From an uncultured cyanobacterium (GTDB taxonomy: Bacteria; Cyanobacteriota; Cyanobacteriia; PCC-6307; Cyanobiaceae): DNA of 55,977 nucleotides. Position numbers and translations under genes: made by a program. Positions 36,860-45,967 of this stretch are shown piece by piece. Each line of letters begins with the position of its first letter. The stretch's first letter is position 1. The notes under the pieces were generated by a model. It searched no databases. It was not told the origin of the DNA and saw nothing but the letters and a program-made list of their open reading frames with translations. The stretch lies in NCBI GenBank assembly GCA_903858015.1, contig CAIOGZ010000075.1, positions 1-55,977 on the forward strand, in the 5' to 3' direction.

Positions 36860-36938
36860 AAAAGGGCCTGCTGGCGTGGCATTTCAGGGGGCAAGGCCCT
36901 CGGCCCGGCCTGTTGCCAGATGATCTTAAGCCCAACTC

Positions 36939-36976
36939 CCGGCCCAACGGCCGGCTGGGTGCGGCCGTTGGGCCGG
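36939..36976. promoter_or_regulatory. perfect 15-base inverted repeat in a divergent intergenic region
   Basis: CCGGCCCAACGGCCG at 36939-36953 and CGGCCGTTGGGCCGG at 36962-36976 are exact reverse complements around an 8-base loop. It lies between rfbF (minus strand, start 36859) and the ABC exporter (plus strand, start near 37028). No T-run follows on either strand, so it is not a simple terminator. An operator, an mRNA hairpin in the exporter leader or a REP-like element are the options. Confidence 0.6.
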
Positions 36977-37027
36977 CAGCGGCGCCTCAAGGCTGCCAGA
37001 GACACGGTGTATAAAGGGCCTGGGTGA

Positions 37028-38953
37028 TTGAAATTCCAGCCTCTCCCTCGTCACTGCTTGGCCAATCCGATCCGCCTTTTTCGCCGCCTGGTTCGCCAAG
37101 GCCTGGCGCCGCTCCGCGATCCGCGGCCCGCATCGCGGCTGATCCGCCAGACCGCCCGCAAAGAATGGAAGGTGCTGAGCCTATCCATGCTCTCCAACCT
37201 GTTCCAAGCCGCTGCCGAAGGGGCAACCCTTGGCGTGGTCTTCCTGGCCGTGGACCTGCTCTCCAAGCCGGCGGGCCAGCAGCTCAACTGGGCCAGCAAA
37301 GGGTTTTTGGGTTCCCTGCCCCAGCTCACGGCGGGCTTCAATGCCATGCCGCGCAACGAACTCTTTCTGTTGCTTCTTGGGCTGGCGGTGCTCATCAAGC
37401 TGCTGCAAAGCGCAGCGATGTACCTCGGCTCCCTTGCCTTGGGCTACTACGGCGCCCGCACCTCATCGCGATTGATGGCGATGCTGCACTCCCACATCCT
37501 GGGTTTCAGCTTCGCCTGCGCCAGCCGCTACAGGGTGGGGGATCTCCTGTTTGTGGCAGGTGCGGGTCCCGGAGCGATCATGAACGAGATCGGCATTGTG
37601 AGTGGCATCTCGATCACATTGCTGATGATGCTCACCTATATCATCGTATTAATGAGCCTTTCCCCCTGGCTGCTGGTGGCTGCCTTGGTGATGGCCGGCA
37701 TTCTTAGCTTGGTGCAGAAGCAATTGCTGCCCCTCATCCGCGAACGCTCTTTCATTGGTACCCAACTGGGCAAGGACCTCTCCAGCCGAATCACAGAAAA
37801 CATTCAAGGGCTGCGGCTTCTTCACACTAGCGGCCAACTGGATCAGGCAGATCAGGCGGTCTACGCACGCACCGGCGCCCTGGAAGCCAACACCCGAGCT
37901 GCCACCAGGCTGGGTTCCGTCACTGGTCCGGTTAACAACTTTCTGCCGATCACGATGATCGCGGGCATCGCTGCCCTCAGCCTGGTGCTCTTCGGCTCAC
38001 GCAATTCCGGTGTGCTGCCGAGCCTGGTGACCTTTGTGGTAGCGCTCAACCGCCTCAACAACACCTTCGGCACGATTGCATCCTCCCTTGGCTCCCTCAA
38101 CGCCAATGCAGCGCCCCTAGATGAGCTCAACAAACTTCTCGAGCCCTCAGACAAACAATTTCGCCGCCGCGGCGGTGTGCCGTTCCAATCGATCCAACAA
38201 TCCATCACCCTGCGCGGCGTGACCCTCCAGTACGCCCCTGAACTTCAGCCAGCCCTGCGGAACATTGATCTTGTGCTGCAACAGGGAAGCACCGTTGCCC
38301 TGGTGGGCAGCAGCGGAGCCGGCAAGAGCTCGATTGCCGATCTGTTGGTTGGTCTGTTCGACCCAACCCAAGGCAAGATCCTGATCGATGGCACCCCACT
38401 GACGGATTTCGATCTGATCAGCTGGCAGCAGCACCTTGGCGTGGTAAGCCAGGACACCTTTCTCTTTAATGCCTCGATTGCAGACAACATCAGCCAGGGC
38501 AGCCCCAACGCCACTAAGGCCCAGATCCTTGAAGCTGCGGAAAAGGCCCAGGCCGCTGGTTTCATCTCCGATCTACCTGATGGCTTCGACACCCTGATCG
38601 GCGAACGGGGCTACCGCCTCAGCGGCGGTCAACGCCAACGGCTCTCCCTAGCCCGCGCCATCCTTCGCGATCCAGAGCTACTGATTCTCGATGAAGCCAC
38701 CAGCGCCCTCGACACCCAAAGCGAAAGGCTGGTACAGCAGGCCATTGACCAATTCGAACGGCGGCACACCGTGCTGGTGATTGCCCACCGGCTCAGCACG
38801 ATCGTCAAGGCCGATCTGATCTGTGTGCTGGACAAGGGGCAGATTGTGGAGCAGGGCAATCACCAACAATTACTGGAGAGGCAAGGCATCTACGCCGGGC
38901 TATGGCGGCAACAAGTGAACACAGAAAACAAAACAATGCCCCAATACAGTTAG
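37028..38953 (+). CDS. MsbA-like ABC transporter (fused permease and ATPase)
   Basis: A 641-residue half-transporter, with six predicted membrane helices in about residues 50-340 and an ATPase domain after about 390. It has Walker A GSSGAGKSS, Q-loop VSQDTFLFNA, signature LSGGQRQRLSLARAIL, Walker B LLILDEATSALD and H-loop IAHRL. Such proteins flip or export lipid-linked glycans, lipid A or polysaccharide. The best start is uncertain: TTG 37028 gives the full frame. It is divergent from the CDP-sugar operon and followed by two glycosyltransferase genes on the same strand, so export of the surface glycan made here is a reasonable guess. Confidence 0.88.
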   Translation: MKFQPLPRHCLANPIRLFRRLVRQGLAPLRDPRPASRLIRQTARKEWKVLSLSMLSNLFQAAAEGATLGVVFLAVDLLSKPAGQQLNWASKGFLGSLPQLTAGFNAMPRNELFLLLLGLAVLIKLLQSAAMYLGSLALGYYGARTSSRLMAMLHSHILGFSFACASRYRVGDLLFVAGAGPGAIMNEIGIVSGISITLLMMLTYIIVLMSLSPWLLVAALVMAGILSLVQKQLLPLIRERSFIGTQLGKDLSSRITENIQGLRLLHTSGQLDQADQAVYARTGALEANTRAATRLGSVTGPVNNFLPITMIAGIAALSLVLFGSRNSGVLPSLVTFVVALNRLNNTFGTIASSLGSLNANAAPLDELNKLLEPSDKQFRRRGGVPFQSIQQSITLRGVTLQYAPELQPALRNIDLVLQQGSTVALVGSSGAGKSSIADLLVGLFDPTQGKILIDGTPLTDFDLISWQQHLGVVSQDTFLFNASIADNISQGSPNATKAQILEAAEKAQAAGFISDLPDGFDTLIGERGYRLSGGQRQRLSLARAILRDPELLILDEATSALDTQSERLVQQAIDQFERRHTVLVIAHRLSTIVKADLICVLDKGQIVEQGNHQQLLERQGIYAGLWRQQVNTENKTMPQYS

Positions 38954-39057
38954 CATTTACCAAGAAGTAACGAGGCGACCCAAGGCACCATGCCCAAATT
39001 TTATAAAGCTAATCCCAAGTCTGCGACTTTGCCTACCTGTACACCAACAAAACTCTC

Positions 39058-40143
39058 ATGAAAGATATAACCACTAGGCAGTTCGGCCATAATCCAGACT
39101 TAACAATCCTGGTGCCTACCTATAAGCGCGCGCAAATGCTTCACAACTGCTTGCTCAGCATCGCCGGACAATCCCGCAAAGACCTCATTAAAGAAGTGAT
39201 CGTGAGTGAAAACAGCGATGATATGCAGTCAAGGCCAGTCGCAAATGCGTTTTCTGATCAATTGCCAATACGTTATATCCAGCAGAGAAACGGCTTCACG
39301 GCACAGCAACACGGCATCTGGTTGGCCCAACAGGTCGAGACAAAATATGTCGCAACGATTGCGGACGACGACATGTGGTCAAGGTATCATATTGAAGAGG
39401 CAATGAGATGCTTCCAAGAATATCCAACAATTCACTCCTTTTTTGGCCAAGCAGTCGTAGTCGAAAATGAAACATGCCATCCATTGAACAGATTCTCTGG
39501 TAGCTTCCTGCAAATCCCCGACTCCATTTCTTCAAATTTAGTAGACTTTCGAATCTGGGACCGAAGAGATGCCGCCATCAACTGCCTAGCGAATACACCT
39601 CTGAATATCTGGGCCGTCGTTGCGCTAGCTGATGCCCATAGATTTGCCATAAACACTGCAGCCGGCGATCCCGAGTTTGGCAAATATCCGTCCAACGACA
39701 GATTATACATATGGAGAATAAGTCTTCAGGGAGACATTGGCATAGGACGCAATATATCTCTTTTTTATCGGCGGCATTCAGAATCTGATATTCAAACTAG
39801 TTTCGCGGATAATATCCAAGAATTGCTTGCCTCGGACCTTGCGGTGAGCGAAGAAATTGCCAGGCAGGCAGGCTTGCTGGGCATCAATACTTATCAAGAG
39901 TGGCAGCGCGAATATAAATCTGCGATTCAGTTTGGCCTAGCGCCAGAAAGAATTGATTTATGGAATCCGATGATCCGAAATTGGCTCTTAAGCGATCAGA
40001 TACCTGATGAACCCACGCCTAGAAACTCGACAGAACAGCGCCTGGCCGAGCTGCTCAAAAAGTTTATTTATTTATTTACACCACCAATTTTACATATTTT
40101 ATTTCTCAAAGCAAAAATCAGAACTGGCAAAATCCCACCGTAG
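39058..40143 (+). CDS. glycosyltransferase family 2 protein
   Basis: A 361-residue protein with an N-terminal GT-A domain: LTILVPTYKRAQMLHNCLLS, EVIVSENSDD and VATIADDDMW, where the DDD motif binds the metal and nucleotide sugar. A loop with FYRRHSESDIQTSF and a basic C-terminal hydrophobic tail (FIYLFTPPILHILFLKAK) suggest membrane association. It is visibly more AT-rich than the flanking genes, a sign of recent acquisition. It lies 104 bases after the ABC exporter and 16 before a GT4 gene, probably in one transcript. Donor and acceptor are unknown. Confidence 0.85.
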   Translation: MKDITTRQFGHNPDLTILVPTYKRAQMLHNCLLSIAGQSRKDLIKEVIVSENSDDMQSRPVANAFSDQLPIRYIQQRNGFTAQQHGIWLAQQVETKYVATIADDDMWSRYHIEEAMRCFQEYPTIHSFFGQAVVVENETCHPLNRFSGSFLQIPDSISSNLVDFRIWDRRDAAINCLANTPLNIWAVVALADAHRFAINTAAGDPEFGKYPSNDRLYIWRISLQGDIGIGRNISLFYRRHSESDIQTSFADNIQELLASDLAVSEEIARQAGLLGINTYQEWQREYKSAIQFGLAPERIDLWNPMIRNWLLSDQIPDEPTPRNSTEQRLAELLKKFIYLFTPPILHILFLKAKIRTGKIPP

Positions 40144-40159
40144 CTGACCTCCCAAATCC

Positions 40160-41437
40160 ATGCGCATCGCCTTCGCCCACTACAGCTCCTCCGACGACAT
40201 CAGCGGGGTGACCTCCTGGCTGATCCAACTGGCCCTCTATCTCAAAGGCGAGGGCTGCAGCGTGGCCATTGTTCTGATGGATCTCTGCGAACCTGGCGAC
40301 AGCAGCCCCTTAGAGCTGGCCCTGCGGCAGGGGGGAATTGAGATCTTCAAATCTCCACCCACAGGCAGCCTACGTAAGGATGTGGATGCCACCCTGGCCT
40401 TCCTCAATGCCTGGCGACCGGATGTGTTCCTGCCCCAGTGCAAGCCTCACCATTACATTGCCGCCGCGATCGCCGGCCGTGCGGGTCTTCCCTGGGTCTT
40501 CACCATCCAGAGCGATGATCCAGACTACTGGGCAGTGATTGATAGTCTCCCCCCCAGCCGCCATGGGGGCTGCATAGTCGCGGTATCGCGGCACATCAAA
40601 GCCACACTTGAAGAGAGGGCTGATGAGATCAACTGCATGGTGATTCCCCCTGGCGTTGCCATACCCAGCGCCACCGCCCAGGGCACCCGGGAGAGCTTCG
40701 AGGTGATCTACTGCGGTCGCCTTTGGGAACACCAGAAACGCGCCAGCCTGGTGACCGAAACCCTGATCCAGGCCTGCCGCCGCGGCGAAGGAAGGATCCA
40801 CGCCACCGTGATCGGTGACGGCTATAGCCGCGAAGCCTGTGAACAGATGGTGCGAGAGGCTGATCTTGGTGAGCGTATTCAGTTCAGCGGGCGCTTATCG
40901 TCGGACGATCTACAGAACGTTCTCATCCACAGCCAGGCAATCCTGTTGATGTCGGATTTCGAGGGGCTGCCTGTGGCCCTGCTCATGGCGATGGCGGCGG
41001 GTGTAGTGCCTGTGGTTCGCGCCATTCCGAGCGGCATCCCCGAGGTGGTCCATCACGGCCAAACAGGCTTGCTAGTCAACGATGACCCCGCCCAGGCGGC
41101 GGAGGCCCTACTGCAGCTCGCCGCTGATCCGCCGCTGTGGACACGCTGCTCAACAGCAGCCAGAGCGTTGGTGCGTGATCACTACGGCGAGAAAGCCTGC
41201 CACCAACAATGGCTGGCCCTAGTGCGGCAGCTGCAGGCCACCTCTAAACCCACCTTTCCGATCAAAGGCCTGCACGGGGTGCGATTATCCAAGCTCTCAC
41301 CACTGCTGAAGGCCGGCTATCGGCGCCGGCGGCCTTGGCAATCCCTGCGGCTGCGCCAGCGGCTCTCAACCCGCCTGGCCAAGCTCAAGGGCCTGGTGAA
41401 AGAGCAACTCAACCAAAGAACTTCTGCGAAACCCTAG
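40160..41437 (+). CDS. glycosyltransferase family 4-like protein
   Basis: A 425-residue GT-B enzyme. The N-terminal domain starts MRIAFAHYSSSDDISGVTSW. The C-terminal domain has EVIYCGRLWEHQKRASLV, HATVIGDGYSREACEQM, IQFSGRLSSDDL and DFEGLPVALLMAMAAGVVPV. In most GT4 enzymes the last segment carries E-x7-E; here the second Glu position is Met, so the donor site is slightly unusual. The C-terminal 70 residues are strongly basic and may contact the membrane. It ends 37 bases from the convergent ndhJ and closes the polysaccharide island. Confidence 0.85.
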   Translation: MRIAFAHYSSSDDISGVTSWLIQLALYLKGEGCSVAIVLMDLCEPGDSSPLELALRQGGIEIFKSPPTGSLRKDVDATLAFLNAWRPDVFLPQCKPHHYIAAAIAGRAGLPWVFTIQSDDPDYWAVIDSLPPSRHGGCIVAVSRHIKATLEERADEINCMVIPPGVAIPSATAQGTRESFEVIYCGRLWEHQKRASLVTETLIQACRRGEGRIHATVIGDGYSREACEQMVREADLGERIQFSGRLSSDDLQNVLIHSQAILLMSDFEGLPVALLMAMAAGVVPVVRAIPSGIPEVVHHGQTGLLVNDDPAQAAEALLQLAADPPLWTRCSTAARALVRDHYGEKACHQQWLALVRQLQATSKPTFPIKGLHGVRLSKLSPLLKAGYRRRRPWQSLRLRQRLSTRLAKLKGLVKEQLNQRTSAKP

Positions 41438-41474
41438 GCCCTTGGTTTGGGAGCATCAGACCAGCCTTTGATCC

Positions 41475-42050
41475 CTAATACGCATCCTGCATCTCATAAA
41501 AATCAGGCTGCACGTAATCCTTGCGCAACGGCCAACCCTTCCAGTCTTCCGGCATCAGCAGGCGCTTGGGATGGGGATGGCCCTCATAGACGATGCCGAA
41601 CATGTCGAAGGTTTCGCGCTCCTGCCAGTCGGCGCCGCGGTAGAGGCCATACAGGCTGGGGATGGAGAGGGCGCCATCGCGGGGCAGGAACACCTTGAGG
41701 CGCACCTCCTCGGGCCGCAGATCGGCTGGAAGCGGCTGGTTGGTGCCGGCGTTGGCGCTGGCGGGGGCGATGCGATCGGCCAGGCTCGCCAATTTGATCA
41801 GGTGATAAAAGCTGACCAAATTGCCTCCCGGGCCTTCGTCGTAGCCGCCCTGGCATTGCAAATAATCAAAGCCGCTGGCCTTGAGGGCCGTGGCCACCAG
41901 GGGCAGGAAGGCCGGCTCGATGCCCAACACCTCCACGCCCAGGTGATCGGCGGGCAGCACCGCATGCTCAAACCCCTGCTCGCTGAGCCAGGTGCTCACC
42001 GGGCCCGACGCCGGGGCGGTGACGGTAACGGCGGCAGTGGGATCTGGCAT
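41475..42050 (-). CDS. ndhJ: NAD(P)H-quinone oxidoreductase subunit J
   Basis: A 191-residue NDH-1 peripheral-arm subunit (the 30 kDa, NuoC-like subunit). It has the conserved [40 protein letters not shown] and [23 protein letters not shown]-1 carries out cyclic and respiratory electron flow from ferredoxin to plastoquinone at the thylakoid. It follows ndhK by 33 bases in the usual cyanobacterial order ndhC-ndhK-ndhJ. Confidence 0.96.
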   Translation of the reverse strand: MPDPTAAVTVTAPASGPVSTWLSEQGFEHAVLPADHLGVEVLGIEPAFLPLVATALKASGFDYLQCQGGYDEGPGGNLVSFYHLIKLASLADRIAPASANAGTNQPLPADLRPEEVRLKVFLPRDGALSIPSLYGLYRGADWQERETFDMFGIVYEGHPHPKRLLMPEDWKGWPLRKDYVQPDFYEMQDAY

Positions 42051-42083
42051 GGCTTTGGGGACGGGGGGGTTGGATGGAATCGA

Positions 42084-42878
42084 TCAGCTCGTGGCTGCCT
42101 CGGGCGGCGATCCGGCGGCTGTTTCTAGCCTGTCTGGCTCGGCGACTTGAGCCCCACCCAGGGGCAATCCAGCCGCCGCCGCCAGGGCCGCCTGCTGGGT
42201 TTCGGCGCGCAGGTAGCGGCCATCGACGATCGGTGCCACCGCCTTGAACTGGTGCGCAACCGTGAAATAACGATGGGTGGGCAGCAGGCGGCCCCGCTCG
42301 GCCAGGGCCTCATTGCCCACCTTCTTGCGCAGCTTGATCACCGCATCAAAGATCGCCTCCGGCCGGGGCGGGCAGCCGGGCAGGTACAGATCCACCGGGA
42401 TCAGCTTGTCCACCCCCCGCACGGCGGTGGTGGAATCGGCCGAGAACATGCCGCCGGTGATCGTGCAGGCGCCCATGGCGATCACATACTTGGGCTCGGG
42501 CATCTGCTCGTAGAGCCGCACCAGGGCCGGCGCCATCTTCATGGTCACCGTGCCGGCCACAATCAACAGATCGGCCTGGCGGGGGCTGGAGCGGGGCACC
42601 AGGCCAAAGCGGTCGAAGTCGAAGCGGGAGCCGATCAGGGCGGCGAACTCGATGAAGCAGCAGGCGGTGCCATAGAGCAACGGCCAGAGGCTGCTGAGCC
42701 GGGCCCAGTTGTGCAGATCATCAAGGCTGGTGAGGATCACGTTCTCGGAGAGATCCGTGGTGACCGCCGGGGCGCCCACCGGGGCGCAGCTGGCGGCGCG
42801 CAGGTCGCGCAGGCCGGCCACCGAGAGGCTTTCGGCGGCGGCGGCAAGGGCGCTGTTGGCAGGAGGCGTGAGGGTCAT
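42084..42878 (-). CDS. ndhK: NAD(P)H-quinone oxidoreductase subunit K
   Basis: The NDH-1 subunit that holds the terminal N2 [4Fe-4S] cluster. Ligands are visible in [28 protein letters not shown] and [13 protein letters not shown]. From the ATG at 42878 (264 residues) it starts 13 bases after the ndhC stop. The open frame reaches 42926 but would overlap ndhC and adds no conserved sequence. The Ala-rich N- and C-terminal tails are typical of picocyanobacteria. Confidence 0.96.
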   Translation of the reverse strand: MTLTPPANSALAAAAESLSVAGLRDLRAASCAPVGAPAVTTDLSENVILTSLDDLHNWARLSSLWPLLYGTACCFIEFAALIGSRFDFDRFGLVPRSSPRQADLLIVAGTVTMKMAPALVRLYEQMPEPKYVIAMGACTITGGMFSADSTTAVRGVDKLIPVDLYLPGCPPRPEAIFDAVIKLRKKVGNEALAERGRLLPTHRYFTVAHQFKAVAPIVDGRYLRAETQQAALAAAAGLPLGGAQVAEPDRLETAAGSPPEAATS

Positions 42879-42891
42879 GGCTCGGCTCGGA

Positions 42892-43254
42892 TCAGTTCCA
42901 CTCGAGGGCGCCCTTGCGCCAGGCATAGGCCAGGGCCACCACCAAGATGGTGATGAAAATCAGGGCTTCAACAAAGGCCAGCAAACCGAGGCGGTGGAAA
43001 GCCACGGCCCAGGGATAAAGAAATACGGTCTCCACGTCGAAGATCACGAAGACCAGGGCAAACATGTAGTAGCGGATATTGAACTGAATCCAGGCGCCAC
43101 CGATCGGCTCCATCCCGGATTCGTAGGTCAGCTGCCGCTCGCCATCGCGGCTGCTGGGGGCCAACAGCTTGTTGGTCACCAGGGCCAGCACCGGAACCGC
43201 CGCTGAAATCAGCAGGAACCCCAGGAAAGCGTCGTAGCCAGGGAGTACGAACAT
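42892..43254 (-). CDS. ndhC: NAD(P)H-quinone oxidoreductase subunit 3
   Basis: A 120-residue membrane subunit of NDH-1 with three helices. It has the family block [20 protein letters not shown] and [20 protein letters not shown], where the acidic residue in the second helix belongs to the proton-path region. First gene of ndhC-ndhK-ndhJ and divergent from rubA across a G-rich repeat region. Confidence 0.97.
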   Translation of the reverse strand: MFVLPGYDAFLGFLLISAAVPVLALVTNKLLAPSSRDGERQLTYESGMEPIGGAWIQFNIRYYMFALVFVIFDVETVFLYPWAVAFHRLGLLAFVEALIFITILVVALAYAWRKGALEWN

Positions 43255-43319
43255 CGTCGGGCCAGTTCAGGCTGCGGCGCAGTCTGGCACCCCTGGCCTG
43301 CGGCTGTCGGCTGCGGGGC

Positions 43320-43452
43320 CAGGCGGGGCTGGTCGGGATGCAGGCGGGGGCAGCCTGGGCCAGGCGGGGGGCAGCCAGAGCCAGGCGGGGGGCAAGCGCG
43401 ATGCCGCCGGGAGCAGGGCCAAGCTCGAGGGCAGGCTCGAGGGCAGGCTCGA
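43320..43452. repeat. G-rich tandem repeats between ndhC and rubA
   Basis: Four copies of CAGGCGGGG begin at 43320, 43341, 43361 and 43382, giving a 20-21 base period. They are followed by a second array, CTCGAGGGCAGG at 43424-43435 and 43436-43447, plus a partial copy to 43452. The tract lies upstream of both divergent operons and overlaps any promoter for rubA. Confidence 0.8.
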
Positions 43453-43484
43453 TAGAGTTTCGGCTTCTATTCAGCGGCAGCCGG

Positions 43485-43997
43485 ATGAGCAGCGACCCCC
43501 CGGCGGACAACCCCGCCGCACCGGCCTCCCCTGGGCAGGAGCACGACGCTCCTGGGCCGGAGCTCGATGCCCCTGGGCCGGAGGCGCACCAAGCCGGGCC
43601 GCCAGCGGCCGATCCCCCTGCCGCTGCCAGTGCCAGTGCCCCAGCCAGTGCCGATCCGCCGCCGGCCGAGGCGAGCAGCGACCCCGCCAGCCATCGCTTC
43701 GAATGCCGCAGCTGCGGCTTCGTCTACGACCCGGCCGAAGGGGTGCGGAAGCTGGCGATTGAAGCCGGCACCCCCTTCTTGAGCCTCGATCCGCTCAGCT
43801 TCCGCTGCCCGGTCTGCCGCAGCAAGCAGGGGGCCTTCATGGACATCGGCCCCCGCAACAAGCCAAGCGGCTTCGAGGAAAACCTCAATTTCGGCCTCGG
43901 GGTGAATCGCCTCACCCCCGGCCAGAAAAATGTGCTGATCTTCGGCGGCTTCGCCCTGGCCTTCGCCTTCTTCCTGTCCCTCTATTCCCTGCGCTGA
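43485..43997 (+). CDS. rubA: membrane-anchored rubredoxin
   Basis: From the ATG at 43485 (170 residues), an Ala/Pro-rich leader of about 65 residues precedes the rubredoxin domain. The iron-binding cysteines are visible in ECRSCGFVYDPAEG and FRCPVCRSKQ. The C-terminal helix NVLIFGGFALAFAFFLSLYS anchors it in the thylakoid. RubA is required for assembly of photosystem I and II reaction centres. It is followed 4 bases later by ycf48 and then psbEFLJ, the conserved cyanobacterial cluster. The open frame extends upstream to 43338 across the tandem repeats, but that part is unlikely to be translated. Confidence 0.95.
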   Translation: MSSDPPADNPAAPASPGQEHDAPGPELDAPGPEAHQAGPPAADPPAAASASAPASADPPPAEASSDPASHRFECRSCGFVYDPAEGVRKLAIEAGTPFLSLDPLSFRCPVCRSKQGAFMDIGPRNKPSGFEENLNFGLGVNRLTPGQKNVLIFGGFALAFAFFLSLYSLR

Positions 43998-44001
43998 TCC
44001 C

Positions 44002-45012
44002 GTGAACCGCCCGCTTTTGCGCCGTCTGCTCACCCCCCTGCTGAGCCTTGTGCTGCTGCTGGGCCTCGGCCTTGGCCTTTCCGGCTGCGTCACCACCGGC
44101 CTGCCGCTGGCCGCCACCAGTCCGTGGCAGCCGGTGCCGCTGGCCACCAGCTCCAATCCCCTGGCGGTGGCCTTCACCGATGCCAACCACGGCTTTCTGG
44201 TGGGCAGCAACCGCCTGATCATGGAAACCGAGGATGGGGGCGCCAGCTGGCAGGAACGGGCCCTCGATCTGCCAGCCGAGGAAAACTTCCGCCTGCTCAG
44301 CATCGACTTCAAGGACCAGGAGGGCTGGATCGTGGGCCAGCCAGGTCTGCTGCTGCACAGCAGCGATCGCGGCCAAACCTGGACCCGGCTGTTGCTCGAC
44401 ACCAAGCTGCCCGGCGAGCCCTATCTGGTCACGGCGCTGGGGCCCAAACAAGCGGAGCTCGCCACCAGCGTGGGTGCTGTGTACCGCAGCAGCGATTCCG
44501 GCGACAGCTGGCAAGCCCTGGTGAGTGATGCCGCCGGCGCCGTGCGCGACCTGCGCCGTTCCGACGACGGCCGCTACGTGAGTGTCAGCGGGCTGGGCAA
44601 CTTCTTCGCAAGCTGGCAGCCCGGCCAGGCCAACTGGCAGCTGCATCCGCGGGTGAGCAGCCAGCGGCTCCAATCGATGGGCTTCCAGCCGGATGGCGGG
44701 CTGTGGATGCTGGCCCGCGGCGCCCAACTGCGCTTCAGCGCCGATGCCGCCGACCAGGACAGCTGGAGCAAGCCGGTGATTCCGATCACCAATGGCTTCG
44801 GCTACCTCGACATGGCCTGGGATCCCAACGGTGCGATCTGGACCGGTGGCGGCAGCGGCACGCTGCTGAGCAGCCCCGACGGGGGCAAAAGCTGGCAGCG
44901 GGATCCGGTGGGGGCCGAGCAGGCCACCAACTTCAGCCGGATTGCCTTCAGCGCCGATGGCAAAGGCTTCGTGCTCGGCGAGCGGGGCTGCCTGCTGCGC
45001 TGGGTGGGCTGA
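44002..45012 (+). CDS. ycf48: photosystem II assembly factor Ycf48 (HCF136)
   Basis: A 336-residue seven-bladed beta-propeller that binds newly made D1 and helps build the PSII reaction centre. The signal peptide ends in a lipobox LGLGLSGCVTTG, so it is probably a lumenal lipoprotein. Repeating blade motifs are visible, such as TEDGGASWQE, SSDRGQTWTRL, SSDSGDSWQAL and SPDGGKSWQRD. The GTG start comes 4 bases after the rubA stop. Confidence 0.96.
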   Translation: MNRPLLRRLLTPLLSLVLLLGLGLGLSGCVTTGLPLAATSPWQPVPLATSSNPLAVAFTDANHGFLVGSNRLIMETEDGGASWQERALDLPAEENFRLLSIDFKDQEGWIVGQPGLLLHSSDRGQTWTRLLLDTKLPGEPYLVTALGPKQAELATSVGAVYRSSDSGDSWQALVSDAAGAVRDLRRSDDGRYVSVSGLGNFFASWQPGQANWQLHPRVSSQRLQSMGFQPDGGLWMLARGAQLRFSADAADQDSWSKPVIPITNGFGYLDMAWDPNGAIWTGGGSGTLLSSPDGGKSWQRDPVGAEQATNFSRIAFSADGKGFVLGERGCLLRWVG

Positions 45013-45132
45013 TCCGCCAAGGCATCCCCCGAAGGCTTCCCCCCAACTGCATCCCTCTGTTACCAACCCTTCATCCCTGACCCGGCCGCCGCAGGCCGCC
45101 CCCTAGGATCCAGAAGCTGAATGCTTGTTGCT

Positions 45133-45381
45133 ATGGCTGCCGGCTCCACAGGGGAACGTCCGTTCTTCGAAATCATCACGAGCATCCGCTACTGGGTCAT
45201 CCATGCGGTGACCCTGCCCGCCATCTTCCTGGCTGGCTTCCTGTTCGTGTCCACGGGTCTGGCCTACGACGCCTTTGGCACGCCACGCCCAGATGCCTAC
45301 TTCCAAGGGCAAGAGAGCAAGGCGCCGGTGGTGCGCCAGCGCTATGAGGCCAAAACCCAGCTCGACCTGCGCCTGCCATAA
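45133..45381 (+). CDS. psbE: cytochrome b559 alpha subunit
   Basis: An 82-residue PSII core protein from the ATG at 45133 ([16 protein letters not shown]); an upstream ATG at 45121 is possible but not conserved. The haem-ligating His is in [19 protein letters not shown], the single membrane helix, followed by the lumenal GTPRPDAYF. It shares the haem with PsbF. First gene of psbEFLJ. Confidence 0.97.
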   Translation: MAAGSTGERPFFEIITSIRYWVIHAVTLPAIFLAGFLFVSTGLAYDAFGTPRPDAYFQGQESKAPVVRQRYEAKTQLDLRLP

Positions 45382-45384
45382 GCC

Positions 45385-45522
45385 ATGACCCAATCCTCAG
45401 CCCCCACCACGCCGCGCAATTACCCGATCTTCACGGTGCGCTGGCTTTCCATTCATGCCCTCGGCGTTCCCACGGTTTTCTTCCTGGGAGCGCTGGCGGC
45501 CATGCAGTTCGTCCGCCGCTAA
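45385..45522 (+). CDS. psbF: cytochrome b559 beta subunit
   Basis: A 45-residue protein whose single helix carries the haem His in [20 protein letters not shown], ending FVRR. It pairs with PsbE. It begins 3 bases after the psbE stop. Confidence 0.97.
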   Translation: MTQSSAPTTPRNYPIFTVRWLSIHALGVPTVFFLGALAAMQFVRR

Positions 45523-45526
45523 AACC

Positions 45527-45652
45527 ATGGGCCTGCAACGCAACCAAAACCCGAACAACCTGCCCGTCGAACTCAACCGCACCAGCCTTTACTTAGGCCT
45601 GCTGCTGATCTTCGTGACCGGCATCTTGTTCACCAGCTACTTCTTCAACTGA
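45527..45652 (+). CDS. psbL: photosystem II protein L
   Basis: A 41-residue protein with [20 protein letters not shown] and the [13 protein letters not shown] end that are near-invariant in PsbL. It has one membrane helix, sits at the PSII dimer interface and is needed for electron transfer through QA. It starts 4 bases after psbF. Confidence 0.97.
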   Translation: MGLQRNQNPNNLPVELNRTSLYLGLLLIFVTGILFTSYFFN

Positions 45653-45694
45653 TCGCCACCTGATCGCCCTTCTCCCCGACCACGAGGTTTTCTG

Positions 45695-45895
45695 ATGAGC
45701 GGCAAGAAATCAAGCCTGCCCGACGGCCGGATCCCCGACCGGCTCCCCGACGGCCGTCCCGCCGTGGCCTGGAAGAGCCGCTGGACCGAAGGGGCCCTGC
45801 CCCTCTGGTTGGTGGCCACCGCCGGTGGCATGGCGGTGATCTTCGTGGTCGGGCTGTTCTTTTACGGCGCCTATGTGGGCGTGGGTTCGGCCTGA
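45695..45895 (+). CDS. psbJ: photosystem II protein J
   Basis: A 66-residue protein with one helix, [20 protein letters not shown] and [11 protein letters not shown], typical of PsbJ. The N-terminal 30 residues are longer than usual and contain a short repeat ([15 protein letters not shown]). Last gene of the operon, followed by a strong terminator. Confidence 0.96.
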   Translation: MSGKKSSLPDGRIPDRLPDGRPAVAWKSRWTEGALPLWLVATAGGMAVIFVVGLFFYGAYVGVGSA

Positions 45896-45928
45896 TCGCC
45901 TCGCCTTCCCCCGTTTTCAATCCAGCCA

Positions 45929-45951
45929 GGGGCCCCAGGGCCCTTTTTTTT
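45929..45951 (+). terminator. rho-independent terminator of psbEFLJ
   Basis: A GC-only hairpin (GGGGCCCCAGGGCCC) is followed by eight T. It lies 33 bases after psbJ and just before the convergent hisS. Confidence 0.85.
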
Positions 45952-45967
45952 GGCGCCCGGGATCCCT

